64,000 nucleotides of DNA from Epiperipatus broadwayi (taxonomy: Eukaryota > Onychophora > Udeonychophora > Euonychophora > Peripatidae). Shown here piece by piece: positions 13,200 through 22,560 of the stretch. The stretch covers positions 124,001 through 188,000 of the forward strand of contig JAQFVV010000356.1 of NCBI GenBank assembly GCA_028023455.1, in the 5' to 3' direction. The number at the start of each line of letters is the position of its first letter. Positions within the stretch are counted from its first letter, which is position 1. The notes below the pieces were generated by a model. It did not search any database and was not told the origin of the DNA. It worked only from the letters and a program-made list of their open reading frames with translations. Position numbers and translations under genes: made by a program.

Positions 13200-13796
13200 A
13201 CATTGTACAGGCTTACATCTGCACATATAGATATATGTAATATATAAGAGATTCAAACTCAGACTTTCACATGACCCCCAACTCTCCATGCCATCTCATA
13301 TTGCTGACCCACCTGAACACATTGAAAAGATAAATAATCACCAATATCGGTATTTCATGCTAAACCAGCACTCATCAATTGGTCCAGATCACCATCTCTA
13401 CACATAAATAATATCAGTGCTCAGCTTTATATTAAGATAGGTTTCAAACTACTCCAACCCACAACTTTTCAGCTTTCCATTTTATTAAAAATCTGATGAT
13501 GAAATGTTCAAAGCCCTCTTTAGTGCCAAGATTTTCATTCTACCCATGTTGATGTTAGTCCATCTGACTCCTCATGTACAGGAGAATAATCCATTTTACA
13601 TACATATGTGAGGGATGGGAAGACCTTTAACACACTTTGTATCTATGTAAATTAGTATACTGTACAGGCTTACACTTGTACTTATAGATATATATGTAAG
13701 GGATTTGAACTCAGACTTTCCCATGACATCCAACTGTCCATGCCATCTTATATTGCTGACTCACCTGATAACAAGCATGTTGAAAAGATAAATGAA
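13200..13796 (-). repeat. Hammerhead-unit array, minus-strand half
   Basis: Read on the minus strand from 13796, this holds the second part of one unit followed by a more complete unit. It has the same order as the plus-strand half: the sequence around GAGGGCTTTGAACATTTCAT, then AAAGCTGAGCACTGAT, the hammerhead core (13340-13383), a GGTGGGTCAGCAATATGAGA segment and a B-box-like GAGTTTGAATC. Copies within the window are diverged but easily aligned by eye. Confidence 0.75.
13340..13383 (-). ncRNA. Hammerhead ribozyme core (type I), best copy
   Basis: On the minus strand: 5' stem I ACCAA (13383-13379), core UUGAUGA (13378-13372), stem II GUGCU/AGCAU with loop GGUUU (13371-13357), GAAA (13356-13353), a 2-bp stem III, then AUA and the 3' stem I strand UUGGU (13344-13340). 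Canonical hammerheads need CUGAUGA, a stem II hairpin, GAAA and an NUH cleavage triplet. Only the first base, C3, is changed here (to U). At that position the copies at 13950 and 56686 have C. Predicted cleavage follows the A opposite 13345. Stem I is 5 bp and stem III very short, like the small type I hammerheads known from animal retroelements. Activity of this copy is doubtful because C3 is catalytically important. Confidence 0.65.
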
Positions 13797-13944
13797 TGTT
13801 TCATCATCAGATTTTCAATGAAATGGAAGGCTGAAAAGTTGTGGGTTGGAATAGTTTGAAGCCTGTCCATTAAAGCATGAAGATTGGCTATCTTAATATA
13901 AAGCTGAGCACTGATTGTATATATGTGTAGAGATGATAATCTGG

Positions 13945-13987
13945 ATCAACTGATGAGTGCTGGTTTAGCACAAATACAGATCTTGGT
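13945..13987 (+). ncRNA. Hammerhead ribozyme core, copy with intact CUGAUGA
   Basis: 5' stem I AUCAA (13945-13949), CUGAUGA (13950-13956), stem II GUGCU/AGCAC with loop GGUUU (13957-13971), then AAA instead of GAAA, a 2-bp stem III, AUC and UUGGU (13983-13987). The first conserved block is perfect. The G of GAAA appears to be lost. Together with the 13340-13383 copy it defines a fully canonical consensus. Confidence 0.55.
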
Positions 13988-14413
13988 GAATATTTATCTT
14001 TTCAACATGTGTATGATCAGCTGGATTACAATATGAGATTGCATGGAGAGTTGGGGGTCATGTGAAAGTCTGAGTTCGAATCCCTTATATGTGCAGGTAT
14101 AAGCATGTACAATGTATTAATTTACACAGATACAAAGTGCATTAAAGGTCTGCCCATCCCTTGCATATGTATGTAAAATGGATTATTCTCCTGTACATGA
14201 GGGGTCAGAATGACTAACATCAACATAGGTAGGATGACAACCTTGGCACTAAAGAGGGCTTTGAACATTTCATCATTAGATTTTCAATGAAATGGAAGTC
14301 TGAAAAGTTGTGGGTTGAAGTAGTTTGAAGCCTGTCCATTAAAGTATGAAGATTGGCTATATTAATATAAAGCTGAGCACTGATTGTATATATGTGTAGA
14401 GATGGTAATCTGG

Positions 14414-14457
14414 ACCAAATGATAAGTGCTGCTTTAGCACAAAATATGTATATTGAT
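14414..14457 (+). ncRNA. Decayed hammerhead core, second unit of the dimer
   Basis: Stem I ACCAA/UUGAU and stem II GUGCU/AGCAC (14426-14440) are kept. The core reads AUGAUAA instead of CUGAUGA, and GAAA has become AAAA. At least three conserved positions are lost, so it is expected to be inactive. It lies exactly one 469-bp period after the previous core. Confidence 0.45.
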
Positions 14458-15189
14458 TATTTATCTTTTCAACTTGTGTGTGATCAGGTGGGTGAGCAAT
14501 ATGAGATGGCATGGAGAGTTGGAGGTCATGTGAAAATCTGAGTTTGAATCCCTTATATATAACAAATGTATTGTAAATTGAATGTTAATTTTAAAAAATT
14601 CAAATACATTTTTAAATAAATTCCATTCACAACATAATATCCAAATGTTAACATGAGGAGAACAGATAATACATGATTAAAATTAATGTTATTTTTTTGT
14701 TGACATTTGTTAACCATGGTATATTTTTGGAAAAATGATGAAAATTTGGAATCTTTCATTGACAGAACAAGATACAGTGGACTATTTTCAAATTTGCAGA
14801 ATTCCCCTGAAAAGTATGTGATAAGAGACTGATATTATATTTTATGTGTGAATGGAGACTCAATGGTGATGTCATGTGTAAACATGTTTTAAGAGCCTAT
14901 CTGTTTGGAAAGGAAGATGGTTAGAAGACTTCAAAACATCTTGTTTGCTTAATCATGTTTAATTTTTATTTTCTTTACTGCATTTATTTATATTAAAAAA
15001 GTTTTTAATTCCAGTCCTTTGTACTTTTGTGTTTTTTTATCATTTTAATAAATAAAAAAATCGTAAATATTGAATATGGTAACTTAGACTCAGTCATATT
15101 GTTTATACCATGTGTTTGAAGCTCCTGAACTTCTGAAATTGGATAATTTAAAATAAAACGGGTTTCAAGCTTTCCGACTGGTTAACTGT

Positions 15190-15835
15190 ATAAGTATCCA
15201 GAAAAATCACTAATAAAATGAAATATTCATGATTACTACTACGATATTGTATTAAGTGACCAAAGTAGTAAAATAAATAAAAATAGAACTCGAACTAATA
15301 ATAAGAGAAATAGCTCAGAAAAAAAAAAATGTATCTGAAACAATGCACTGACTTGATGAATAAGCACAAGCCTGCAGGGCAATAGTTGATTAATTTGTAT
15401 TAAAAAATAACTGAACATTTAATAATAGATTATTTGTTAATATGACAGAAAAAAATCTTAGCCAAAAAATAAAGGTTTATTGTTTCTTTATAATTAAACT
15501 ATATATAACTGAAGTTAACCTCTATTAGTCAATGGTAGATCAGATGATTTCATAATCACTGCAGCTGACTTTAGTTAGAGATTGTTTATATTAAAATTAT
15601 TCACAAGCTTCCATTTATTTTTATTATGCCATTAAAATGTCCATATTATTAATCATTATCTATTAATAAGTCAACAGATATTTGTAGATAGTTTAGAAAG
15701 TAGATTAATATTAGGTGCATTACAACCGTTTCATTAGCTGAAAAATAATCTAGCATTATTTTATTAATGGTTATAATATAAGTAATATGTATTGTAATGG
15801 TCTGGACAATGACCTTGAAAGAGAAAGTCACATAT
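15190..15835. other. AT-rich non-coding stretch
   Basis: No gene or element is recognised. The 15649-15831 minus frame is an Ile-rich chance frame. Confidence 0.5.
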
Positions 15836-15839
15836 AACT

Positions 15840-16030
15840 ACAGTTGGACTTAGGGTCTTGAGGTAGGATACTGGAGGCATCACAATGAAGCACATAACCT
15901 ATTATTGCACCCTCTTCCAATAGACCAGTTCAATAGTCATTTATTAAATTTGAAGCAATTTGGTCAGTTCACCTACACCTGACCCCATCTTTTGGATCCG
16001 TTATGCCAGAGTTCGAACTTAGGGAGAATT
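15840..16030 (-). mobile_element. Possible SINE-like fragment
   Basis: On the minus strand a GC-richer block begins with CCTAAGTTCGAACTCTGGC, which contains a B-box-like GTTCGAACTC. It continues through AAAAGATGGGGTCAGGTGTA to about 15840. There is no clear A box and no second copy in this window, so the assignment rests on composition and one motif. Confidence 0.25.
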
Positions 16031-16156
16031 CGCCTTTGACTATATTAACAGGGATGTACATATGCATACTAATAATCAGGTTACCATCTCAAAGTTATTA
16101 TTAATGAGCTACATTTTAATAATTAGTTTGCTAATATATGTGTAAAATAATGCTAG

Positions 16157-16160
<4 letters not shown>

Positions 16161-16188
<28 letters not shown>

Positions 16189-16208
16189 TGTACCTATATT
16201 GATATAGG

Positions 16209-16250
<42 letters not shown>
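16161..16250. repeat. Two (AT)n microsatellites
   Basis: (AT)n runs at about 16161-16189 and 16212-16250 are separated by a short GC-containing spacer. Confidence 0.9.
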
Positions 16251-16253
<3 letters not shown>

Positions 16254-17769
16254 CATTGGCTTTGTTGAGGAATGCAAAGAGTGGTTTAATAAACTAGAGA
16301 AACTATATTAATTCAACAAGTCTTATAACATTTATTTTATAAAAGAAAACATGAAAACATTAATAAAAAATTTGAATAAAGCAATCTTTAGACAATATTT
16401 AGAAATGCAGATAAAAATAAATAAATACATGTAGTTTAAATGTCAGTGATGAATGTCTATCATTTCCACAACTTTTAATAATCTATAATTACCTACCCAT
16501 TATCCCAATGATAGAGGTTCATGATAAAGACATTTTCATATTCAAAGCAATGATAAGAAAAACAAAAATCTTAACACAACTGTTTTAGTGAACATGGATC
16601 TAACTATCTGAGTTATTTACATTTGACATATACATTAATTCATATCATGATACAGTTCCAATGGTTGAAGATTAATTTGTTTGAAGACTCCCCTTACTTT
16701 GACAAATTAAATGTAGCTCTTAACATGATAGGAAAGTAGATTCATTCAGAAAATTAATCGTTTACACCGAATAAAATTTAAGTAACAAGTGTTAGATAAA
16801 CTAACAATGAATAACAAATTTCTGTTCTGTCAAAGTGTGTGAAAATTAATGTTCTAAAAATGAAACTTACTTCAAGTGTAAATTAATATTGATTGTAGTA
16901 ACAAATGAAAGTCAAGTATTAAAGAAGAGGTTTGAATCTAAATTTTATTATTAAAATAATAAAAATAATAATCCCAACTAAGATTAATTTTTCCTCCTTA
17001 TTCCTCTCACGTTCTCCTAAATTAACTGTCTCAAAATGTTGAATTGGCAGATTTCATATTTTGAATAAAAAAAATAAAATAATAAACAAAACAAAAAAAA
17101 AATATAATGGGTACATAGATATTAATTTCATGAATCGATCATTAAATTATATTTGGTGAATCGATAAGAGGTTTTCACAGATCATGGCTTATATTTTAGG
17201 TGATTTCCTATGTGCAGATGTGAATTGTTCATTGCAGATTCTGAATGGTGCATTCTGAATGACTGCATGTTGCTCACCCAAGGTTTGTTTCCAGCCCTGG
17301 CATGGACATTCCATGATGTACAAAGATAGTCTGTTAAGTTATTCAAATGTAGACAATATGGATATTTAGACTTCCATGGTTAGCAGATTAATTATCCCAC
17401 CAATGACAATCAATTTCTTTAGCCAGACAACATTATACACACTTCTAAATACAAGTTTGATTAAATGTTTTGCTTTACTTTCACTATAATCTTCCTTTTC
17501 AAATTTAGAATGTTTTTCTGAAAATATATTCGATTGCTTCTTTAAAACTTGCACTATAATTATATTTATACAATAAATACATTCAGATTAAAATAATTTT
17601 ATATGGTGTTCAAAACCTGCTGTTTGAGAGAAACAGCTTTTCATAATGAATGTATAATTTTTAAGAGAAAATGGATTATAATTGCATTTTCTTTTATAAT
17701 CAGTGCCATTTCAGTTTCTTTGTGTACAGCATTTTTATTTTCTTTTTACTTGCTGTATGTACCTATTGT

Positions 17770-17773
<4 letters not shown>
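16251..17773. other. AT-rich non-coding stretch with one GC-richer block
   Basis: No supported gene. At about 17197-17330 on the minus strand a GC-richer block has a 42-codon open frame beginning MECPCQGWKQTLGEQH. I do not recognise it and there is no second copy here. It may be part of an interspersed repeat. Confidence 0.4.

Positions 17774-17842
<69 letters not shown>
17774..17842. repeat. (AT)n microsatellite
   Basis: About 69 bp of uninterrupted alternating T and A. It generates the Tyr-Ile repeats in the overlapping open frames, which are artefacts. Confidence 0.95.
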
Positions 17843-17845
<3 letters not shown>

Positions 17846-18073
17846 ATAATCAGTTCAAGAAATTGCATTATGCATTATTATTTCATTTTTATCTTAGGTC
17901 GCTTGGCAAAGTACTTGATCTTTGATCATTACTAAGTGTATTGCAGTCTACATCATTGTTCCATCCTTCCTTGTGACATGTAGAACATTTAACACAAGTT
18001 AAGTTTGTTATACATATATACTTGTACTAGTGTTTGATCTTACTTCTTTTAACAATTGAGATTTGCCTTGTTT

Positions 18074-18075
<2 letters not shown>

Positions 18076-18144
<69 letters not shown>
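18076..18144. repeat. (AT)n microsatellite next to MITE copy 2
   Basis: About 69 bp of alternating A and T, ending some 45 bp before the MITE terminus at 18190. Confidence 0.95.
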
Positions 18145-18146
<2 letters not shown>

Positions 18147-18189
18147 ATTTTGCCATACATGACTTATTACTCAGCTATTTAATGCAGTA

Positions 18190-19302
18190 CACCTGGGTCT
18201 CCTTTTACGTGGACTTATTTAACACGATTTTGAAGTTACGTGATTCATGTTTCACTGGAAGTCGAACTCTGATAATGCCCTATTACTTTAAATAATAAAT
18301 TTCATGCACTTACATTATATTGAAAGTAATAGCACATTATTGGAATTCGACTTTCATCTTAGTAATTTCAATATTTTCAGTGCTTTATAATAGTAAGATT
18401 TTATGCAATAATGAAATTAAAATCATGATTTCCACATTTTATGTATACACACATTAAATTTTACAAGATTATAATGTAAATTTGTTCAAACATTGTGCAT
18501 GTTAATTTTGCATTTTAAATCACATTATGTTTTTGCTTTTTAAAAAAGAACGTAATCAATTATTAATCATTTAATGTCCACAAGTTTATTTTTAAAAGGT
18601 GAGTAATAGCAGTGGGCACAATTAAATTTGACAATTAAAAATTAAAATCTGATTTTTAATTGTAATTAACAATTTAAAAATTACTTACGGCAACTTGAAA
18701 TGAATGTGATGTGAAATTTGATTTTTAAACGGAATTGAAAATTAAAAAATTAAAGACAAAAATAAGAATTTAATTTTTAGTTGTTGTTTCATAAACAATT
18801 AATAAAATCATCATCTCAAAGTTTAATTACTAATTATGTTGTCATCAGAAAACCATTGACACAACATGAGTGTGAAGTTGGCGCTAGTTGTATTTCCTTT
18901 TGTGAAAAATCTAATTTTTTACCAGTTTGCAAACGAATGTGTTTTTCGGCAAATAGTGATAATAATTAAAATGTGTATAAAAAAATGTAAATTACTGTAC
19001 TGTAAATTATGCATAAAAATATATTATTTTGAATAAAATTAAATATTATAGTTAAAAAAAGTTTGTCTTGTATCAATTTTTTTCAAATTTGAAATTTTTT
19101 ATTAGTCATATTTTATTTCCTTATTTTTTTTTTGCGCGAATTTTAAAGTAATTTTACATTGGTGCTTTGCTATTACACGAAGTTTGAAAAATCACAGACT
19201 GCATCCCCCCCTTTTCAATGTAAGTTATGTTTATTTTTGCGTGATTTCGTTTGCACGTGTTTTCTGAGGAACCTATCTATCGCGTAAAACAAGACCCAGA
19301 TG
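18190..19302 (-). mobile_element. TA-flanked MITE, copy 2
   Basis: Reverse orientation relative to copy 1. It starts CACCTGGGTCTCCTTTTACG and ends CAAGACCCAGATG, with TA at 18188-18189 and 19303-19304. It aligns along its length with copy 1 and keeps the internal AGTAATAGC...GCTATTACTTT-like inverted repeat. The 62-codon frame at 18781-18969 falls in the variable centre and has no transposase motif. Confidence 0.85.
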
Positions 19303-19304
19303 TA

Positions 19305-20075
19305 CTTGTATATTGTGTGTAAATAGGTATGTGTATTTATTTACTCAGATTTCACAAATAGTATGTTAGAAAATGTTATCAATTTAACTAGATATAAATA
19401 TTGACCTTCATAGTCTAACATTATAGGTTGCTAAAGGTTGGTGAGGGTACGATTTTACATTACTCTCATAATATATATTTTTTTATCATAAGCAGTAAAA
19501 TTTTACTTAAATACGATAAGATAATGTCTAAACATTATTCACAAGTACATTTATTCAGTAAAATATTTAATTACTACTTTAGAGACTTATTTATACAACA
19601 ATACAAGTAAGTTAATAACAATTATATATATATATATATAAAATTCATATATATAAAACGATAGGTGGATATGCTGTTCTTTATATAAATGTGTGTGTTT
19701 TTTGTATGTAAATAAATTAGATTCCTGAGTAGCAGTGATATTTTTAGTTTTTTAAATCCTATAATCATTTTCAGCTTAAAACATTTATCCCACTGTAATA
19801 TCAACTTTTATAATATCACCAGCAAAATCAGACTGATTTTTCGTTTACATTAAAAGCATATGTTAAATGTCAATGATATGTAATGGTTTGTAGGTTTATA
19901 TTATCCTATTCAAAACATTAAAGATGTCAACGTTTAGCATAAAACTGATGTCATTAAGATATGTAGTTATCAGCCTAATATAGATATATGTAACTATATA
20001 AACAATATACATATACACATATTTATAAATTATATATATATATACCTATTTAACTATACACACATATGTATATAT
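19305..20075. other. AT-rich non-coding stretch
   Basis: Low-complexity AT-rich DNA with short (AT)n runs near 19622-19640 and 20032-20044. No gene is supported. Confidence 0.5.
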
Positions 20076-21523
20076 TGTGATGAGCGCACATACTGTGGTC
20101 ACACATGTACCTACAAAACATCCACAAATTAGAAATGTTAGGGTTGGAAGGAAAGAAATAAATAAGAAAGAAAAACGAGCTTGGAAAGTAACAAAACCAA
20201 GAAATGTTGAAAATTAGCACAACAAAGAGAAAGAGAGGGAACTAGAGTTAACAAGATCATTATCTTTTGCTAGTCAAAGTCCGAATTTTGATAAAAGTAA
20301 ATATTAAATTATAATACTACCAGCATACGGTAGGAAAGTTAAAACAGTAAAGAAACATAAATAAAACATGTAGTAAAATATGATTTAGGAAAAGTAAAGT
20401 TTAAAACAAAAAAAAAAAGGGAAAAAGAAAAACTTCGATAGCGCGGAAAGAAAAACCTAGAAAATTAATATGTTCGAAAAGATAAGAATCTGGGCTTCAA
20501 AGTACACATTTGATGATAAACGAAATGTGGGTTTAGGGAGTAGAGGTAAAGCAAGAATTAGATAAAAAATAAATGATTATTAAATTTTAAATAAGAAATA
20601 AAGAAAAACATGCGTTAAAATTTGTGTAAGTAATCAAAGAAAAATAAGGGAATAAATAAAATGTACGTAGTGCCATAAAATCATATAAAATAAAGTTACA
20701 TATGGCCGAAGGCGTAGCATGGGAGGTGTCAACAACAAGTGGAAACAAAGAATCTAAAGAACAAAGGCCATTGGAATGTTTTAATTAAAAAAAAAAAAAA
20801 GAAAAATTAGGTGGAGAGCTAAGGAGATAAAAGGAGATTAGAGCTTGAGACTTCGAGTCGACAAGGTGAAAAATCGTGGCTCCAAGAATCAGCCGATATA
20901 GCTAACCAACATGACTTTTACCGTCGATATCTCACATAGTATGACCGGCTAAGGCCATCATGATCGCGGTCAGTCCGGACTTCTGTACCAATGGTTCTGC
21001 AATAATGTAACAGCTACGGTAGTAACGCCTGCCTATGGACTCCTGTAGTGGCCCGACCTGTGATGCCTCATCCTCCATGCCTTACTAACCAAGAAGCTAC
21101 ATCCCGCCAAATATAATCTACGACCATCCCTCCTAAAGAAGTGGATAATCCACGTGACGGTCGACAACACATCGGAATGAACTCAAAGACTAAACCCTAG
21201 GTAACTTAAATATTATTTTATATATCGGCAAATGTGCACATAAATTCCATAGACAATGGCCAAATGCCTTTCATGAATGGTAATGACATTCTTTTGATAG
21301 ACAGCTAGGCTAACGAGTTATAAATGTGACAGCATTTATAATGATTTCAAGTATTTAGTTATAAGAATTTCAAGTATTTATTTCCTTATAGCACTATAAA
21401 ATATAATATGTTTAAATTTTATGTTAATGTTTCTTATATCTTTTATTATCAAATTATGTGTTAGTATTAAAAAATATATCAATTTATTTAAAATCCGTCT
21501 TGTCTCGTTCTTCGCCACTCCAC
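20076..21523 (+). mobile_element. LTR-like block, possibly a solo LTR
   Basis: A GC-raised, partly purine-rich block contrasts sharply with both flanks. It begins TGTGATGAGCGCACATACTG and could end ...CTTCGCCACTCCACA, which fits a TG...CA long terminal repeat of about 1.45 kb. Its most CpG-rich part is 20840-21190. No primer-binding site follows the CA end, no internal coding region adjoins it, no second copy is present and no clear target duplication is visible. A solo LTR is therefore only one reading; it could also be part of a larger repeat or the regulatory region of a gene. Confidence 0.35.
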
Positions 21524-21680
21524 AAAATAGTCTAATACTAGGAGGGTAGAAATATTATTTCATTTTTTTTGCATTCTTTTGATTATGAAATCAACACATG
21601 AAATGTTGATGGCGCAGGGTTTTATCCTGTAAAATTTATAAATTAGCCAAGTGCTGTAACTGTAATATCTTACAGCAGCC

Positions 21681-21972
21681 GGGAGAAAGCTGATCGGGAA
21701 AAATAATCTGGAGGTTATATCCGTATAGCGTACAGATTCGGTCAAGTACGGAAATCGGCTCGTCTGTTTCCATATTTCTCTCTGCTTGAGGTAGCGGAAG
21801 GTGGACGATTTTTGAATAATAAGAATTCCCCATTACATATATAAGTGAAAGGGAAGTTGGAGCTTTTTCGATCGTCCCGTGCCCGTTACAATATATATTA
21901 TATAATTCATTAATATATCCAGGGGCACTGCACGCGAGTGTGCAGTTGTGTGAGTACAAAGCCTCTTCATCA
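21681..21972 (-). CDS. Candidate internal coding exon of an unidentified host gene
   Basis: On the minus strand a strong 3' splice site (TTGTTGTCTTGATTCCCCAG, ending at 21973) opens onto about 292 bp with no stop in one frame. It is followed by a donor-like GCT/GTAAGA near 21681. The reading starts in phase as x-GAT-GAA-GAG-GCT and gives protein with ordinary composition, for example NMETDEPISVLDRICTLYGY near the end. CpG and GC content are well above the neighbourhood. An internal ATG at 21773 has a good start context, so a first exon is the alternative. I recognise no family: four cysteines are spread through the first third and no membrane segment is seen. No partner exon could be placed with confidence. 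A conserved repeat or promoter block is another reading. Confidence 0.4.
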
Positions 21973-22004
21973 CTGGGGAATCAAGACAACAATATAATTA
22001 AAAA

Positions 22005-22560
22005 ATTATATGTAAATGAAAATGTTTATATTTTCAAATCACTTCAATGTTAGAAATACTTCTAATTGTAAATACTTTTTAAATTTAAATATGAGTGCAA
22101 TACTTCTTAAACTTATTGTGACAATTGCTGGAGCTACTCTTATCATTGTGCTAACCTGAACAGGCTGTCATCATTTTGTTACAAAAATTAATAAAACTTA
22201 TATGCAAATGTCTAGATTTCTGAATCACTTTATTGTTAAAAATACATTCTTTGTTATTTAAATATAAGTAGAATTCTTATTTACCTTTATTTTAAATACT
22301 TCTTTACTTAGACATGTTGTGACAATTGTTTGACTCTTAAAATATACTACATATATGTGCTACTATTACATAAAAGCAAACAGTCTGATGCCAGGTTTGT
22401 TTTTATAATTAATAAAATTTATATTTAAAGCCAAATTTTTATAATAACCATTCACTTGTATTTAAATATCCTAATTTATACAAAAATAACACTTTAATAT
22501 TAGTAATTTATTTAAAAATAAGACTTATTTAAAAATGTCTCATAATTACAGCAACTATTT
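22005..22560. repeat. Diverged tandem units of roughly 200 bp
   Basis: Three successive segments (near 22005-22150, 22190-22340 and 22390-22560) share landmarks such as AATCACTT, GTTARAAATAC, TTTAAATAT and TTGTGACAATTG. They are too diverged to give exact borders. Confidence 0.35.

Larger units (their letters stand above)
13797..14560 (+). repeat. Hammerhead-unit array, plus-strand tandem dimer
   Basis: Two head-to-tail units with a 469-bp period. The landmark TCATCATCAGATTTTCAATG starts at 13801 and recurs as TCATCATTAGATTTTCAATG at 14270. The hammerhead cores start at 13950 and 14419, exactly 469 apart. Each unit continues with TTATCTTTTCAAC, a tRNA-like segment and a B-box-like motif (AGTTCGAATCC at 14073, AGTTTGAATCC at 14541). 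The second unit is truncated after its B box, where the outer inverted arm of the foldback element begins. Head-to-tail monomers with a self-cleaving core are the arrangement seen in retrozymes and ribozyme-bearing satellites. Confidence 0.8.
12609..15188. mobile_element. 2.6-kb foldback element carrying hammerhead tandem units
   Basis: The first and last roughly 600 bp are inverted copies of each other. The outermost match is TAGTTTGCCTGCCAGAAAGC (12609 onward) against the complement of the sequence ending GGTTAACTG at 15188, with TA just outside on the right. Matching interior landmarks include ATATGGCTGACTCTAAGT (about 12700) against its complement near 15085. Between these arms lie units of a separate family, first in minus and then in plus orientation, meeting near 13796. 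The whole therefore folds on itself over about 2.5 kb. No transposase is encoded, so a non-autonomous TIR or foldback DNA transposon is inferred. The junction near 13796 is not symmetric, so it is not one simple perfect hairpin. Confidence 0.75.

Noticed and set aside
17603-17935. Open frames of 84 and 110 codons with Tyr-Ile repeats
   Set aside because: They are read-through of the (AT)n microsatellite at 17774-17842; the flanks have no domain.
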